Source: Verrucomicrobiota bacterium
Lineage (GTDB): Bacteria > Verrucomicrobiota > Verrucomicrobiia > Limisphaerales > SXQI01
NCBI GenBank assembly: GCA_008933045.1
Contig: WBXJ01000149.1
Span: 1 to 7,465, forward strand
DNA: 7,465 nucleotides
Direction of reading: 5' to 3'
The notes under the pieces are model-generated. The model was not told the origin of the DNA and did not search any database. It was given only the letters and a program-made list of their open reading frames with translations. A program made the position numbers and the translations under genes. Shown one piece after another: positions 6,450 through 7,465 of this stretch. Position 1 is the stretch's first letter. Every line of letters begins with the position of its first letter.

Positions 6450-7465
6450 ATGTCCACAGCTGCCAATCCAGAAGTGAAGACCACGCCAACAACTGTTGAG
6501 ACCGTGACGGTGAAGGTCAATGGTCGCGCCGTGGCCGTACCCAAGACGATGCCGGATCACCTCGGTAAGCCGGTCCCGACCACGATGTTGCAGGCTTGCC
6601 AAGTGGCGGGCGTGGAGGTTCCTCATTACTGTTACCATCCGAAGCTTCCCATCGCTGGAAATTGTCGCATGTGTCTCGTGGAATACGGCCTTCCCATGTT
6701 GGGGCCTGACCGCAAACCCCTGCTCAACGAAGACGGAACCCCCAAGATTGCTAAACAAGTTCTCCCTTACGATCCATCTCAGCCTCGTGGGGTGATCGCC
6801 TGCGCGACGCCAATTTCTCCAGGCATGGAGATTTATGCGGATTCTCCCGCAACTCAACAGATGCGCGAAGGTGTGTTAGAATCCCTCCTCATCAACCATC
6901 CTCTCGATTGCCCAATTTGCGACCAAGCAGGGGAGTGCAAATTGCAGGAGTATTCTGTCGAACACGGTCAGGCGACGAGCCGGTTCGTGGAAGAAAAAGT
7001 ACACAAACCCAAAAGGGTTGATCTGGGGCCACGGATTGTGCTCGATGACGAGCGGTGCATTCTTTGTTCACGTTGCGTGAGGTTCACCCGCGATATTGTA
7101 GGTGATGACGCCCTCGGCTTCGTGAATCGAGGAAGTTACAACACACTGACGCACTATCCTGGAAAACCGTTCGATAACAATTACACGTTGAACACGGTGG
7201 ATCTTTGCCCGGTGGGTGCGCTGACTTCGAAGGATTTTCGCTTTAAAATGCGGGTATGGTTTCTCAAAGAAACCAAGAGTCTTTGCACAAGCTGCGGCAC
7301 GGGTTGCAACATTGTCATGGGTTCTCGCGAAGGGCAATTACACCGCTATGAACCCCGTCAGAACGATGCGGTTAATTCCTCATGGATGTGTGATCAAGGT
7401 CGCCTCAATTACAAATGGATCGGTCGCGCGGATCGGTTGCAGGAGGTGATGATTCGACGCGGAAA
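6450..7465 (+). CDS. nuoG: NADH-quinone oxidoreductase subunit G (75 kDa, multi Fe-S; partial, C-terminus off window)
   Basis: The frame from the ATG at 6450 is open to the right edge (338 complete codons). NuoG relays electrons from NuoF to NuoB. The N-terminal ferredoxin domain has N1b ligands Cys61, Cys72, Cys75 and Cys118. The His-Cys3 cluster (N5) is His150, Cys154, Cys157, Cys163 in NHPLDCPICDQAGEC. A further [4Fe-4S] site (N4) is Cys203, Cys206, Cys209 and Cys253. Then Cys279-x2-Cys282-x3-Cys286 with Cys314 (MCDQGR) matches the extra N7 cluster found in E. coli and Thermus but not in mitochondria. The stretch between Cys75 and Cys118 (GLPMLGPDRKPLLNEDGTP) is longer than in short NuoG proteins and resembles Thermus Nqo3. 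About the first 18 residues are a Thr-rich leader. The molybdopterin-oxidoreductase-like domain, usually several hundred residues more, starts near 275 and continues off the window. No strong Shine-Dalgarno. Confidence 0.96.
   Translation, partial: MSTAANPEVKTTPTTVETVTVKVNGRAVAVPKTMPDHLGKPVPTTMLQACQVAGVEVPHYCYHPKLPIAGNCRMCLVEYGLPMLGPDRKPLLNEDGTPKIAKQVLPYDPSQPRGVIACATPISPGMEIYADSPATQQMREGVLESLLINHPLDCPICDQAGECKLQEYSVEHGQATSRFVEEKVHKPKRVDLGPRIVLDDERCILCSRCVRFTRDIVGDDALGFVNRGSYNTLTHYPGKPFDNNYTLNTVDLCPVGALTSKDFRFKMRVWFLKETKSLCTSCGTGCNIVMGSREGQLHRYEPRQNDAVNSSWMCDQGRLNYKWIGRADRLQEVMIRRG

Noticed and set aside
6098..6857. Two overlapping - strand open frames of 148 and 140 codons over the nuoF/nuoG junction.
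   Set aside because: They are antisense to conserved nuoF and nuoG coding sequence and have no domain-like content.
1..7465. CRISPR array, insertion sequence, phage or toxin-antitoxin system.
   Set aside because: No spaced direct repeats, transposase-like frame, terminal inverted repeats or small paired genes are visible. The tRNA shows no flanking duplicate attachment site within the window.

Overview
The window carries the first part of a bacterial NADH:quinone oxidoreductase (respiratory complex I) operon on the + strand, in the order nuoB-nuoC-nuoD-nuoE-nuoF-nuoG. nuoG runs off the right edge. To its left, transcribed the opposite way, is a large secreted transglutaminase-like protein whose frame stays open to the left edge. 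A tRNA-Gln(CUG) gene lies on the - strand between nuoE and nuoF, head-on to the operon.

Layout: 1-1776 (-) is the partial secreted protein, with a signal peptide, a transglutaminase core with Cys/His/Asp, a beta-sandwich-like segment and the start of an alpha/beta-hydrolase with an HGGGG oxyanion-hole motif. 1777-1927 is a short divergent intergenic region with a perfect 8-bp-arm palindrome containing TGTGA-N6-TCACA (Crp/Fnr-family type), a plausible sigma-70-like promoter for nuoB and a small hairpin just before the nuoB start. 1928-4898 is nuoBCDE, tightly packed, with nuoC/D and nuoD/E joined by ATGA overlaps. 4899-5044 holds the tRNA and its likely promoter. 5045-6433 is nuoF and 6450-7465 is partial nuoG. 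No stretch longer than 300 bases lacks a gene.

How the genes work together: NuoE, NuoF and NuoG form the NADH-oxidising arm (FMN and Fe-S clusters N1a, N3, N1b, N4, N5, N7). NuoB, NuoC and NuoD form the connecting arm, with terminal cluster N2 and the quinone site. All the cluster-ligating cysteines expected in the visible parts are present, including the bacterial-type N7 ligands in NuoG, so the complex looks functional. Membrane subunits (nuoA, H-N) are not in the window. nuoA is not ahead of nuoB, where it usually sits.

Organism: a Gram-negative-type bacterium of medium GC. Most start codons have no clear Shine-Dalgarno sequence. The transglutaminase family, the extended NuoC/NuoD termini and the general look of the proteins suggest the PVC group, perhaps Verrucomicrobiota. 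That is inference from memory of protein style, not a database match. The core of the window is ordinary energy metabolism. The unusual points are the antisense tRNA inside the operon, the shared Crp-type palindrome and the multidomain secreted enzyme.
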